Shown: piece after piece, positions 53,084 to 63,168 of the stretch
Position numbering within the stretch: the stretch's first letter is position 1
Layout: each line of letters opens with the position of its first letter
Assembly (NCBI RefSeq): GCF_003369835.1
Contig: NZ_QPMJ01000002.1
Coordinates: 806,001 to 870,000, forward strand
Length of the DNA: 64,000 nt
From: Halorussus rarus
GTDB taxonomy: Archaea > Halobacteriota > Halobacteria > Halobacteriales > Haladaptataceae
Reading direction: 5' to 3'
Position numbers and translations under genes: made by a program
Notes under the pieces: model-generated
Told to the model about the DNA's origin: nothing
Databases searched by the model: none
What the model saw: the letters and a program-made list of their open reading frames with translations, nothing else

Positions 53084-54010
53084 TCACCGCGCGGGCGGCT
53101 CGTCGCCGACCAGTTCGTCGACCGTCTCGTCGGCCTTCCACTCGCCGAGCTCCTTCGGGTCGATGTGGACGAACACGTCGTCGACCTCGTCGAGCTCCCG
53201 GATCGACTCCACCACGTCGGTCTCGATGTCGTGGGCCTCGAACAGGGTGCGGTCGCCCTCGACCTCGATGTGGAGGCTCACGTCGATCTCCGGGCCGACG
53301 TAGTGGGCGATGACGTCGTGGGCGCCCTCGACGTCGGGGTGGTCGAGCGCGCGACGGACGATCTCGGCCCGGAGCCCCTCCGGCGGGGCGCTCCCGACCA
53401 GGTAGTCGACGTTGTCCTGGACGATCTCGTAGCCGGTGTAGAGGATGCCGACCGAGACGACGCCCGCGGCGATGGGATCGAGCACCGGCAGGCCCACGCC
53501 CGACCCGAGGACGCCGACCAGCGCCGCGGCCGCGGTCAGGATGTCGTTGCGGTTGTCGAGCGCGGTGGCGGTCAGCGCCGGCGAGAGCGTCCGGTCGGCC
53601 GCCCGCAGGCAGTACCGGTAGAGGCCGAACTTCACGCCCGCGGTGGCGACCAGCACGGCGACGGCGGCCGGGGAGACGCCCGCGGCCGCCACATCGCCCG
53701 AGAGCACCGAAGTGGTCGCCCGCCAGAGCACCGCCCCGCCCGCCGCGAACACGCCCACGGCGATGAACAGCGAGACGAACGGCTCGATGCGCTCGTGGCC
53801 GTGCGGGTGGCTGAAGTCGGGCGGCCGAGTCGTCAGGTAGAGGCCCGCGAGGATGACGACGCTGTAGGCGACGTCGGCGAGGCTGTTGACCGCCTCGGAG
53901 CCGACCGCGAGGCTGCCGGTCGTCCACCAGACGGCGCCCTTGGCGACCACCAGCAGCACGTTGACCGCCAGAACGACCGCACCGACCCGGCGGACCGCGC
54001 GTTTGCTCAT
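53084..54010 (-). CDS. Cation diffusion facilitator (metal efflux)
   Basis: 308 residues. Six-helix CDF domain with GSLAVGSEAVNSLADVAYSV and ATALDNRNDILTAAAALVG carrying the Asp/Asn metal ligands, plus a C-terminal cytoplasmic domain (DVSLHIEVEGDRTLFEAHDIET). Expected to export a divalent cation such as Zn, Co or Mn; which one is unclear. DFSHPHGHERIEPFVSLFIA is a His-rich loop. ATG at 54010 (MSKRAVRRVGAV) chosen; the frame is open further upstream. Confidence 0.85.
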   Translation of the reverse strand: MSKRAVRRVGAVVLAVNVLLVVAKGAVWWTTGSLAVGSEAVNSLADVAYSVVILAGLYLTTRPPDFSHPHGHERIEPFVSLFIAVGVFAAGGAVLWRATTSVLSGDVAAAGVSPAAVAVLVATAGVKFGLYRYCLRAADRTLSPALTATALDNRNDILTAAAALVGVLGSGVGLPVLDPIAAGVVSVGILYTGYEIVQDNVDYLVGSAPPEGLRAEIVRRALDHPDVEGAHDVIAHYVGPEIDVSLHIEVEGDRTLFEAHDIETDVVESIRELDEVDDVFVHIDPKELGEWKADETVDELVGDEPPAR

Positions 54011-54065
54011 CGCGTAGGTGTTCGACTTCCGGGATGAAGGCAGTGTCGTTCGCGGACGGGGAAGG

Positions 54066-54608
54066 TCAGAACCGGAGGCGAACCGCGCCGTCCCCGTCGT
54101 CCGGAATCTCCGCACCGTCCTGGTCGGCGAACGCCTCGCGCGTCCGGTCGTACGTCTCGTCGACGGCCTCGACGATGACCTTCGTGTCCGAGATGACCGG
54201 CATGAAGTTGGTGTCGCCCTCCCACCGCGGGACGACGTGGGTGTGGAGGTGGTCGTCGATGGAGCCGCCGGCGCCCCGCCCGAGGTTGAGGCCCGCGTTG
54301 AAGCCGTCGGGCGAGAGCGCCGACTCCAGCGCGTCGAAGGTCCGCTGCTTGAGCCGGGCGTGGTCGAGCAGCGTCTCCTCGGGGAGGTCGCGGTAGTCGC
54401 CGGTGTGTTCGCGGGGGATGACCATCGCGTGACCGGGGTTGTAGGGGTAGTTGTTGAACATGACGAAGGCGCGGTCGCTCCGGGCGACCACGAGGTTCTC
54501 CCGGTCGTCGTCGCGCTCCGGCAGTTCGCAGAAGACGCACCCCTCGACGTCGTCGTCCCCGTCGCGTTCGACCCACTCGATGCGCCACGGCGCGAAGACC
54601 TGGTCCAT
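54066..54608 (-). CDS. HIT-family nucleotide-binding protein
   Basis: 180 residues. Histidine triad HLHTHVVPRW (HxHxH with His nucleophile), NNYPYNPGHAMVIPREHTGDY before it, and an N-terminal zinc-type CVFCEL. Most HIT proteins hydrolyse adenylylated small molecules or nucleotides. Start MDQVFAPWRIEWVERD is the family N-terminus. It lies 55 nt upstream of the CDF transporter start on the same strand. Confidence 0.88.
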   Translation of the reverse strand: MDQVFAPWRIEWVERDGDDDVEGCVFCELPERDDDRENLVVARSDRAFVMFNNYPYNPGHAMVIPREHTGDYRDLPEETLLDHARLKQRTFDALESALSPDGFNAGLNLGRGAGGSIDDHLHTHVVPRWEGDTNFMPVISDTKVIVEAVDETYDRTREAFADQDGAEIPDDGDGAVRLRF

Positions 54609-55325
54609 GTGTCGTCGTTGGGAGACCGCGGGTTTATACTGTCGGCTGACGGTGGACGGTCCGCGCCCGCTCGCGGCGCGGACGATGCGTCCGCGACTGT
54701 CCGACCCCGGCGCTCCGAACGCGAACCCCGGCCGATTCCGGAATCGACGAGATCCCGGGCGGTCCCGGAACTCTCGAGCCAGCCGCGGCCGAGCGTGCTC
54801 GGAACGACTCGTTACCGGCGCGCGTCCGCAGGTAATGGAGCGTTGGCACGTCAACACCGGCGAGTCACCGACGGCGTAACGACGCGGAACCGTCGGCGAC
54901 GGATCGCGGAGCCGCCCCACGACGACGGCGCCGACGATACTTCCCGACTCGGGTCGGAGTGGCGCTCGCGGACAGACTCGCGTTCGAGCGCGTCGCTCGC
55001 AGTCCGGTCAGTTTCCCGAGGTCGACTGGTCGGCCGACTCCGCCGAGGCGCCGGCGACTTCGGCGTTCGTTTCGCGCCTGGTGTTCCGTGAGTTACAGTA
55101 CTGCGGCGGTGACACCATCGGAGAGTGGGCGACACGAAGGTCGGCAGACGTCGCCGAGAACGGATGAAGCGGACGACCCGGACGCCCCTTCGCGATGGGG
55201 CTCGTCGGTTCTGTAGTTGGGTCTGAACGCGGGAACCGGCGCGCGGCGACGTCGGCACACCGCTCGTCGTCCCGACGTTCTCCGCGCCGGCGTTCGACGA
55301 TAGCCGATTACGGAGCGGCAGAAGC
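54609..55325. other. Long gene-poor stretch
   Basis: Between the HIT gene start and 55325 I see no convincing coding frame. Open frames here lack known motifs, initiation signals and the acidic bias. No repeat or tRNA-like fold was recognised. The AT content rises after 55310. Confidence 0.5.
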
Positions 55326-55414
55326 TATATTTAACTGTTCCGGCCGTTGCAGGCAGTTTTCGTTTCATTACTCCCGCAAACGAGTCTATAAACGGTTTCG
55401 GGCGATTTCCACCA

Positions 55415-55485
55415 GGTATTCGGTAAAATCGCAAGACGCGGGCCGAATGAACGGTTCGAACGCCCCCCAACGGATTGGGGTTTTT
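55415..55485 (+). ncRNA. Possible small RNA ending in a T-tract hairpin
   Basis: Two TATA-like boxes (TATATTTAA 55326-55334; TCTATAAAC 55385-55393) precede an AT-richer stretch that ends with hairpin CCCCAA (55465-55470)/TTGGGG (55475-55480) and TTTTT. From the second box a transcript would begin near 55415 and be about 70 nt. The T-tract also overlaps the promoter-like TTTTTATG of the next gene. Confidence 0.25.
55465..55485 (+). terminator. Hairpin plus T-tract
   Basis: CCCCAA-CGGA-TTGGGG followed by TTTTT, the shape of an intrinsic terminator. Confidence 0.4.
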
Positions 55486-55527
55486 ATGCTCCTATCAGCG
55501 CAAGGAGAAAGCGAGAGGAAGGTCACG

Positions 55528-55728
55528 ATGGCTACACAAAACCAGAGTTTCCAGGCGATTACGGAAGCGTGCGAGGAATGCGGACGCGAGACGCCACACG
55601 ACGTCTCCGTCCAGATCCGGACCGAGAGCCAGAAGCGGGAGAACGCCGAGTTCTCCCGGGAGCCCTACCGGGTCACCGAGTGCCAGATCTGCGGCTCGGA
55701 GTCGAGCCAGCGGATGAACAACGCGTAG
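55528..55728 (+). CDS. Small zinc-ribbon protein (DUF7835-like)
   Basis: 66 residues. Two CxxC pairs (ACEECGRET, near residue 15; CQICGSES, near 54) form a putative zinc beta-ribbon, with conserved haloarchaeal text between (SVQIRTESQKRENAEFSREPYRVTE). Possibly a nucleic-acid or protein-binding ribbon; exact role unknown. ATG at 55528 chosen because the family begins MATQNQ; an in-frame ATG at 55447 lies before the terminator-like hairpin. GGAAGGT sits 5 nt upstream. Confidence 0.78.
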   Translation: MATQNQSFQAITEACEECGRETPHDVSVQIRTESQKRENAEFSREPYRVTECQICGSESSQRMNNA

Positions 55729-56010
55729 CGCCGCCGTCTCCTCGCGTCCGACGGGGGTGGACCGGCGCGCGACCTGCCCGTGCGAACTATCGTCCTCTCT
55801 TGCGTTCGGGGACGGGGGCCGGGGACGCACCGTTTCTTCTTCTGAGCGCCGGAGTGTCGGGATGCGAGACGAACCGGAGCATCGTTCCGGTCGTCGCTCG
55901 ACGTCGAAGCCGGACCGAGAGGAGAACTGTACACGGTCTACAGCGCCGATACGCGCCGGTGTCCTCCGATACGAGTCGGTATCGTGCGATACGCCGCTCG
56001 GTTCCGAGCG

Positions 56011-56910
56011 CTACCGCTCGGTCGTCACTTCGCAGCCGTCCTCGGTCACGATGAGGGTGTGCTCCTTCTGACTGACGAGGTTGCCGTCGTCCTCTTTGAG
56101 CACCGGGTAGCCGTGGACGAGGTTGTTCATCTTCAGCCGGCGCAGCGCCATCCCGGCCCGGGAGGCGTCGAGCCACCGGGTGGCGAACGGGAGCGTCTTG
56201 AACTCGTCGGTGATCTGGTCGAGCACCTGCCGGGCCGACCGGTCGCGGACCGACCCCTCGCGCTCCAGCGCGAAGATCTCCTCGTCGTTGCCCTCGTGGA
56301 CCTTGCCCGTCCCGTCGGTGGCGAACGGTTCGATGGCGACCACGTCGCCGACTTCGAGCTCGACGCCCTGGGAGACGGCGCGGTTCGGGATGTTGGGCGC
56401 GACGTGCTGCTGGTACTGGTCGAGGCCGTGGCCGGTGAGGTTGACCACGGGGTTGAAGCCGTAGCCGTCGATGACCGACTCGATCTCCGCGCCGATGTCG
56501 CCGGTCTCGACGCCGGGCTCGACGGCGTCGATGGCGGCCTCCAGCGCCTCCGCGCTGGCCTCCTGGAGCTCGGGGTTGCCCGAGAGGTCCACCGTGATGG
56601 CGGTGTCGGCGATCCACCCGTCGACGTGCACGCCGATGTCGAGGTTGACCATCTCCTCGCCGAACTCGGCGTCGTCGTCGGCCGCGGGCGTGGCGTGGGC
56701 GGCCTCCTCGTCGACGCTGATGTTGACCGGGAAGGCGGGCTCACCGCCGAGCTCCCGGATGCGGTCCTCGGCGTACTCCGCGACCTCGAGCTGGGACGCG
56801 CCGACCTCGACCCGGTCGGCCGCCTCCTCGCGGACCTGGGCGAGGATCTCGCCGGCCTCGCGGTGCTTCTCGTACTTTTCGGCGTCGAGGTCCACGTCGG
56901 TGCTGCTCAT
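56011..56910 (-). CDS. map: Methionine aminopeptidase, type II
   Basis: 299 residues, right for an archaeal type II enzyme. Metal ligands: NLDIGVHVDGWIADTAITVD (two Asp), GHGLDQYQQHVAPNIPN (His), VVAIEPFATDGTG (Glu) and SQKEHTLIVTEDG (late Glu/His). It removes the N-terminal Met from nascent proteins. Downstream (55930-56010) is a stretch with four GATACG motifs and an inverted CGATAC/GTATCG. Confidence 0.92.
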   Translation of the reverse strand: MSSTDVDLDAEKYEKHREAGEILAQVREEAADRVEVGASQLEVAEYAEDRIRELGGEPAFPVNISVDEEAAHATPAADDDAEFGEEMVNLDIGVHVDGWIADTAITVDLSGNPELQEASAEALEAAIDAVEPGVETGDIGAEIESVIDGYGFNPVVNLTGHGLDQYQQHVAPNIPNRAVSQGVELEVGDVVAIEPFATDGTGKVHEGNDEEIFALEREGSVRDRSARQVLDQITDEFKTLPFATRWLDASRAGMALRRLKMNNLVHGYPVLKEDDGNLVSQKEHTLIVTEDGCEVTTER

Positions 56911-57145
56911 GGTCCCACGTTGGCCTGAGTCCCGGAAAGAGTTTGCGTCTCGGGTGCCGACCGTGCGACCGCGCGCAGGCCGGGAGATACGTGTTTAAGT
57001 TCTTTCACTTTCTGACCGTCGATTAGGGGTGTCGTACCCGCGAGACAACTCCGTGGTAACGGCAGTAATAGCCCGTCAAAACCCCAAACGATGCGAAACG
57101 GTTGGTCCCGTTTATTGGCGACTCCGCCGATATGATTGGCTGCAT

Positions 57146-58759
57146 ATGCAACGAGAAACCGGCGCAGTGCTGATCATGACAGCCCTCGTTCTCGCCAGCG
57201 TCCCGCTGGCGACGCTCGGGGGGACGTCGGCATCCGCGCCCGACGCAGGGACGACGAACGGCGTAACGCTACAGGACGTGCAAGTCGACCAGCTGCAGGT
57301 CGGTAACGTCACGGTCGAGAACGCACAGATCCAGTCGATGCACGCCAGCAGCATCGAGGTCGAGGCCCAGAACCGGACGCTGGAGAACGCGACGCTCCAG
57401 AACGTCCGGTTCGAGCGCCTCACGCTCTCGAACCTCTCGGTCGCGGGGCTGGAGACCGACGACCAGGCGCTCGCGCAGGCGCTGAGCGGGAGCGCGTCGG
57501 CCGGGAACGTGACCGTCCAGGACCTCACCGTCCAGCAGATGAACGTCTCGCAGCTGACCGTCCAGAACTTCCGCGTCCAGACCAGCGCGGGCCAGCAGGA
57601 CGGCGCCGCGGCCCAGCAGACGACGACCGAGGAGGCCGCGTTCCAGGAGGAGACCACCACCACCGCGATGGGTGAGGAGACCACCGCCGCGGAGGAAGAG
57701 ACGACCGCCGCCGCGGAAGGGGAGACCACCGCCGCCGAGGCGGAGGCACAGGAGACCACGACTACGACGACGGCGGAGCAGACCCAGGTCGGTGACGTCA
57801 GCATCGACAGCGCCACCATCCAGACCGTCGACGTCCAGGAGCTGGAGATCGGGACCCTCGTCCTGATGAGCGTGAACACCGGCGGCGTCTCGACGCCGAC
57901 CCAGGAGACCACCACCGAGGCAGCCGAGGAGACCACGACGGAGGAGGCTGCCGAGGAGACTACCACCGAGGCCGCCGAGGAGGAGACCGAGATGGCCGAA
58001 GAGACGACGGCGGCTGCGGAGGAGACGACCGCGATGGCCGAGGAGACGACGACCGAGGAGGCCGCGTTCCAGGAGGAGACCACCACCGCGATGGGTGAGG
58101 AGACCACCGCCGCGGCCGAAGAGGAGACCGAGATGCAGGCCGAGGAGACCACCGTCGCAGCCGATGAGGGCGCCCAGGAGACCACGACCGCCGCGCAGGC
58201 CGGCGACGGGACGACCGTCAGCAGCGTCTCCGTCGAGAGCGCGACCGTCAACCGCGCCACCGTCGGCGGCCCGACGGTCGGGTCGCTCCAGGTCGGCGAC
58301 GGCCAGCTCGCCATCGTCGCCATCCAGAACCTCGACGCTCCCGCGGAGGTCCAGCAGGGCGAGGAGTACAACGTGAGCGCGACCCTCGTCAACCTCGGTA
58401 ACGCGGGCGCCACCAAGCAGGTGTCCTACCGCATCGCCGGGAACGTCATCGAGGCCAACCTCGTGGAGGTGCCCGCCCAGGGCGCCGCGACCGTGACCTT
58501 CGAGGTCAGCTTCGGTCAGTTCCCCGAGGGCACCTACACCCACGGCGTCTACACCGACGGCGCGCGGGCCACGGGCGAACTCACCATCGCCGCGGGCAAC
58601 CAGACCGACGGCGAGATGAACGTCGAACAGGAGACGACGACCGCGGCCGGTCAGCAGACCACGACCGCCGCGGCCGAGGAGACCGAGATGGCCGAGGAGA
58701 CCACCGCGATGAGCGAAGAGACGACCGCGAGCGAAGAGACCACGACGTCGGAAGCGTAA
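57146..58759 (+). CDS. Repetitive Thr/Glu-rich surface protein
   Basis: 537 residues. MQRETGAVLIMTALVLASVPLATLGG is a Sec signal peptide. Residues 40-150 show repeating short strands (VQVDQLQVGNVTVENAQIQS style, every 5-6 residues) like a beta-helix. Two Thr/Glu/Ala-rich blocks (about 155-210 and 255-350) contain almost identical units EEAAFQEETTT-AMGEETTAA (see repeats at 57622 and 58048). A CARDB-like domain (about 390-480, NVSATLVNLGNAGATKQVSY) precedes a final Thr/Glu-rich tail with no membrane anchor. Probably a secreted or S-layer-associated protein; Thr-rich regions could carry O-glycans. Confidence 0.7.
   Translation: MQRETGAVLIMTALVLASVPLATLGGTSASAPDAGTTNGVTLQDVQVDQLQVGNVTVENAQIQSMHASSIEVEAQNRTLENATLQNVRFERLTLSNLSVAGLETDDQALAQALSGSASAGNVTVQDLTVQQMNVSQLTVQNFRVQTSAGQQDGAAAQQTTTEEAAFQEETTTTAMGEETTAAEEETTAAAEGETTAAEAEAQETTTTTTAEQTQVGDVSIDSATIQTVDVQELEIGTLVLMSVNTGGVSTPTQETTTEAAEETTTEEAAEETTTEAAEEETEMAEETTAAAEETTAMAEETTTEEAAFQEETTTAMGEETTAAAEEETEMQAEETTVAADEGAQETTTAAQAGDGTTVSSVSVESATVNRATVGGPTVGSLQVGDGQLAIVAIQNLDAPAEVQQGEEYNVSATLVNLGNAGATKQVSYRIAGNVIEANLVEVPAQGAATVTFEVSFGQFPEGTYTHGVYTDGARATGELTIAAGNQTDGEMNVEQETTTAAGQQTTTAAAEETEMAEETTAMSEETTASEETTTSEA
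57622..57692 (+). repeat. Internal direct repeat, copy 1
   Basis: 71-nt unit of the surface-protein gene, differing from copy 2 (58048-58115) only by an extra ACC triplet. Encodes TTEEAAFQEETTTTAMGEET. Confidence 0.8.
58048..58115 (+). repeat. Internal direct repeat, copy 2
   Basis: 68-nt unit nearly identical to copy 1 426 nt upstream, minus one codon. Encodes TTEEAAFQEETTTAMGEET. Confidence 0.8.
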
Positions 58760-58781
58760 CGCGGCCCGCCGGTTCCGACTC

Positions 58782-58787
58782 TTTTTT
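58782..58787 (+). terminator. T-tract terminator
   Basis: TTTTTT about 22 nt after the surface-protein stop codon, after a short GC-rich stretch. Confidence 0.45.
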
Positions 58788-58825
58788 CGAGCGCGACCGG
58801 AGGTCGGGCGGTCCTGACCGTCGAA

Positions 58826-59773
58826 CTACTCGCCGGCAGTCCGCCCGTCGACCGCGGTCTGCATCGCGTCGCTGTTGTAGGCGCTCCCGGCGTTCCCGTC
58901 CCGGTCGAGGACGATGACGCCCGCCGACGAGCCGGTGAGTTCGGCGAACTCCTCGATCGCCAGGTCGGCGGCGGCCGAGGCGTCCCGACCAGATTCGAGG
59001 TGGCGGACCGCCCGACGGGTCAGCGTCGCCTTCGCGATGTCCTCGCCCGCGCCGGTCGCGCTCGCGGCGCCGGCAGGGGCGGCGTAGAACCCGCTGCCGA
59101 TCTGCGGGACGTCGCCGACCCGACCCGCCAGCGCGAGCCACCGGCCGCCGGTCGAGGTGGCGGTCGCGAACGCCTCGCCGTCCGTGGCGACAGCGCCAAC
59201 CGTGTCGTGGTCCTTCGGGTCGCGGTTCGGGGCGTCGTCGCCTGCCGCCGCGCCGTCCCCGGACGCGCCGTCCTCCGCGCTGTCGGGGCTCCCGCCGAAG
59301 CGGTCCCGAAGCCAGTCGAGGTGCTCGCGGGGCGTCCCCTCCGGCCTGTCGTCGAGGTCGGCCCACTTCTCGCGGGTCTTCGCCGACCAGAGGTCGACGC
59401 CGGTCTCGACCCCGTAGTCGCCTGCGAGGTCCGCCGCGTGCTCGCCCGAGACAAGGACGTGGGGCGTCTCCGCCAGGACGACCCGGGCGGCGCTCACGGC
59501 GTGCTCGACGCCCGGCATCGAGCAGGCCGCGCCCGCCTCGCGGTCGTCGGTCATGACGCCGGCGTCGGTCCGGATCACGCCGTCGCTCTGGACCGCGCCG
59601 CCGACCCCGGCGTTGAACCGGGGCGAGGACTCCAGCACGCGCACGGCGGCCTCGACCGCGTCGAGCACCGTCGACTCGGCCGCGCCGGTCGCCGCCGCCT
59701 CGTCGAGCACTGCCTGCCTGGGTTCGGGTTCGTCGGGGGCGCCGCCGGCCCCGCCGTGGACGATGACCTTCAT
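58826..59773 (-). CDS. Plant-type asparaginase/isoaspartyl peptidase
   Basis: 315 residues. Ntn-hydrolase family: the precursor is cleaved before the nucleophile Thr191 (KDHDTVGAVATDGEAF), giving alpha and beta chains. IVHGGAGG at the start and ASATGAGEDIAKA late in the chain are family blocks. It hydrolyses isoaspartyl peptides or L-asparagine. A Gly/Ala/Asp-rich insert of about 25 residues (159-186) precedes the cleavage site and would form the flexible alpha-chain tail. Confidence 0.88.
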   Translation of the reverse strand: MKVIVHGGAGGAPDEPEPRQAVLDEAAATGAAESTVLDAVEAAVRVLESSPRFNAGVGGAVQSDGVIRTDAGVMTDDREAGAACSMPGVEHAVSAARVVLAETPHVLVSGEHAADLAGDYGVETGVDLWSAKTREKWADLDDRPEGTPREHLDWLRDRFGGSPDSAEDGASGDGAAAGDDAPNRDPKDHDTVGAVATDGEAFATATSTGGRWLALAGRVGDVPQIGSGFYAAPAGAASATGAGEDIAKATLTRRAVRHLESGRDASAAADLAIEEFAELTGSSAGVIVLDRDGNAGSAYNSDAMQTAVDGRTAGE

Positions 59774-59945
59774 GCCCTGGGGTGGTCCGCGCGGGTCCTT
59801 AACTTCCGGTCAAACGGGCGGGATTCGACGGGGTCGGTGTGGTTGCGGGGCCGGTCGGACGGCACCGAACTGCCTATCAGTGGTTCGCGTTCACAAACTA
59901 GGAATTTAAGGTCGTTTATCGCGTGCCGCGGCCAAACGGCAGGCC

Positions 59946-59952
59946 TTTTATC
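59946..59952 (+). promoter_or_regulatory. TATA-like box of icd
   Basis: TTTTATC lies 26-32 nt before the ATG at 59978; a second AT-rich box (AATTTAAG, about 59912) is further upstream. Confidence 0.5.
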
Positions 59953-59977
59953 CCTCTCTCTCGCACGTTCGACTGTT

Positions 59978-61252
<1,275 letters not shown>

Positions 61253-61351
61253 AGCCCACTCGACGACGCACACTCTTCTTTCGCGAGCGATCCCCGACTG
61301 CCGAATCTGCGCGAAATCTCTCCGCTCTACCGCCCGGGCGAGACCACCCAG

Positions 61352-61690
61352 TCAGTCCTGCCAGTCCGGGTTCGTGCGAGGCGGACTGAAGATGTCGACG
61401 CCCTCCACGGGCACGTCGCCGCGGTTCTCGGCGGCGTGGGGTTCGTCGGCGGGGACGGCGTAGGAGTCGCCCGCGCTCACGTCGATCTCCTCGCCGCCCA
61501 CGATGAACGTCAGCGTGCCCCGCGTGATGTAGCCGGTCTGCTCGTTGTCGTGGCTGTGCTCGGGCACCTCCGCGCCGGGTTCGATGTCGAAGTGCTGGAC
61601 GTTCATCCGCTCGTCGCCGGCCAGCAGCGAGAGGTGGACGCCCTCGACCGCCTCGGTGGACTCCTCCGCGTCTTTGGGTACGACTTCCAT
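61352..61690 (-). CDS. Cupin-domain protein
   Basis: 112 residues. Cupin metal-binding box: EPGAEVPEHSHDNEQTGYITRGTLTFIVGGEEIDVSAGDSYAVPADEPHAAEN, with two His and one Glu/Gln in the first half and a late His. Single-domain cupins may be enzymes or regulators; substrate unknown. Start MEVVPKDAEESTEAVEG. Confidence 0.85.
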   Translation of the reverse strand: MEVVPKDAEESTEAVEGVHLSLLAGDERMNVQHFDIEPGAEVPEHSHDNEQTGYITRGTLTFIVGGEEIDVSAGDSYAVPADEPHAAENRGDVPVEGVDIFSPPRTNPDWQD

Positions 61691-61796
61691 GACCGGTCGT
61701 ACCGAAGGCGGCGAGGTACCTAAAGGTTCGACCGGCGGTAAGAACGTCCGGCGCGGACGGCCGGACGTTTTTGTCGAACCCCTGCGAGTGGCGAGT

Positions 61797-62276
61797 ATGG
61801 ACGAGGACGTGCGGACCGAGGGTGAAGAGCACCCCGACCGCCCGAGAACTAACGGCGGCGCCCCGGCCGGACTGCTCCACCACGTCGAACTGTACGCCGC
61901 GGACTTCGAGGCCGCAGTCTCGTTCTGGGAGTGGTTCCTCGGCGACCTCGGCTACGAGCGCCATCAGGACTGGGCCGACGGCCGGTCGTGGAAGCTGGGG
62001 CCGACGTACCTCGTGGTTGCGCGCGCTCCCGAGGAGTACGCCGACGAAGGATTCCATCGTCGGCATCCGGGGCTGAACCACCTGGCGTTCCACGCCGAGT
62101 CGCGGTCCCACGTCGACGAGACGACCGAGAAGTTGCGAGCGCGCGGGATGAAGATTCTCTACGAGGACGACCACCCCCACGCGGGCGGCCCGGACCACTA
62201 CGCGGTCTACTTCGAGGCGCCCGAGCGCGTCAAGGTCGAACTGGTCGCGCCGACGGAGAGTGGAGTCGAGGAGTAA
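61797..62276 (+). CDS. VOC (glyoxalase-like) family protein
   Basis: 159 residues. Vicinal-oxygen-chelate fold: LLHHVELYAADFEAAVSFWEWFLGDLGYERHQDW, then HPGLNHLAFHAESRSHVDETTEKLRARG and DHYAVYFEAPERVKVELVAP. The His near the start and the Glu near the end are metal ligands. Glyoxalase, dioxygenase or resistance roles occur in this family; which is not evident. Repeat copy E begins 43 nt after its stop. Confidence 0.82.
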   Translation: MDEDVRTEGEEHPDRPRTNGGAPAGLLHHVELYAADFEAAVSFWEWFLGDLGYERHQDWADGRSWKLGPTYLVVARAPEEYADEGFHRRHPGLNHLAFHAESRSHVDETTEKLRARGMKILYEDDHPHAGGPDHYAVYFEAPERVKVELVAPTESGVEE

Positions 62277-62318
62277 TGCTGTGGAGGAACCCGAGGAAGG
62301 GAATGACGACTCGTCAGA

Positions 62319-62523
62319 GCTAGCTACTGCCGTCACCTCTGTCCCGCACAGCCCCGCAACCGCGCCGCGAGCGCGGGCCTCATCCCTCCCCAGCCTCGGC
62401 GGTCGCCTGAACGCCGTCGGACAAACCGCGTCCGACGAGCCTGCGCTCACTTCGCTTGCGCAGACGCGACCGCCTCCCTCGCGCGGCCGGTGCGACGAAC
62501 GAGCCGTCGCACCGGCGCGCGCC
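62319..62523 (+). repeat. Dispersed hairpin repeat, copy E
   Basis: Head GCTAGCTACTGCCGTCACCT, CCTCCCCAGCCTC, then an insert enclosed by a 9-bp stem GGCGGTCGC (62398-62406)/GCGACCGCC (62466-62474) that itself holds two hairpins (62416-62422/62430-62436; 62441-62446/62458-62463). CCTCCCTCGCGCGG follows, and the terminal stem CCGGTGCGAC (62487-62496)/GTCGCACCGG (62506-62515). Confidence 0.85.
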
Positions 62524-62610
62524 GATTCGGAACCTCGGGACAGTGCGAGACCGAACGTCGAGAACGCGCGAGTCCGAACATTCACGTACGAACGAGCCCG
62601 ACCCGGGAGT

Positions 62611-63141
62611 ATGTACGCCGTCGTTGGGTGTAGCGACTGTCAGGCGCTCAAGATCGTGGAGGGGCGCCCCGAGACCACCCAGTGTCCCCGGTGCGGCAAG
62701 CGCCGGAAGTTCGAGAAGCTCAAGAAGTTCGTGGAGACCGACGACGAGGACCACGCTCGCGAGGTCCGGTCCTCGATGCTCGCCAACCGCCAGGGCGAGG
62801 GCGAGGCGTTCGCGGAGCTCGACTCCTTCACCGAGATGGAGGCGCGGGTCGACGACGCGGGCGTCTCCGACGAGGAGTTCCTGGAGGCCTCGGGCATCGA
62901 CACCGAGGAGGTCGAGGCCGCCGCCGAGCGCGTCGAGAACCGGTCGGCCAGCACGCGCGGCACCTCGCGGAAGGACACCGTGCTGGCGGCGCTTCGCGAC
63001 CTCGACCGGCCGACCGAAGACGAGGTGGTCGAGTACGCCGGGGAGCGCGGCGTCCCGGGCGACTACGTTCGGTCGGCGTTAGAGAAGCTGACCCGCCGGG
63101 GCGAGGTCAGCGAGAGCCGCGGTCGGTATCGATTGCTGTGA
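62611..63141 (+). CDS. DUF5817-type zinc-ribbon and winged-helix protein
   Basis: 176 residues. An N-terminal zinc ribbon (VVGCSDCQALKIV...TQCPRCGKRRKF), a charged middle, and a C-terminal winged-helix-like region (DTVLAALRDLDRPTEDEVVEYAGERGVPGDYVRSALEKLTRRGEVSESRGRYRLL). This arrangement is the haloarchaeal DUF5817 family; it may bind nucleic acid, but no partner is seen. ATG at 62611 gives the family N-terminus. Confidence 0.82.
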   Translation: MYAVVGCSDCQALKIVEGRPETTQCPRCGKRRKFEKLKKFVETDDEDHAREVRSSMLANRQGEGEAFAELDSFTEMEARVDDAGVSDEEFLEASGIDTEEVEAAAERVENRSASTRGTSRKDTVLAALRDLDRPTEDEVVEYAGERGVPGDYVRSALEKLTRRGEVSESRGRYRLL

Positions 63142-63168
63142 GGGCCGCGCCGTCTCGGTCGCCGGCGC

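Noticed and set aside
55447-55527. N-terminal extension of the zinc-ribbon protein from ATG 55447
   Set aside because: It would run through the T-tract hairpin and add residues absent from the family; ATG 55528 has an SD-like GGAAGGT.
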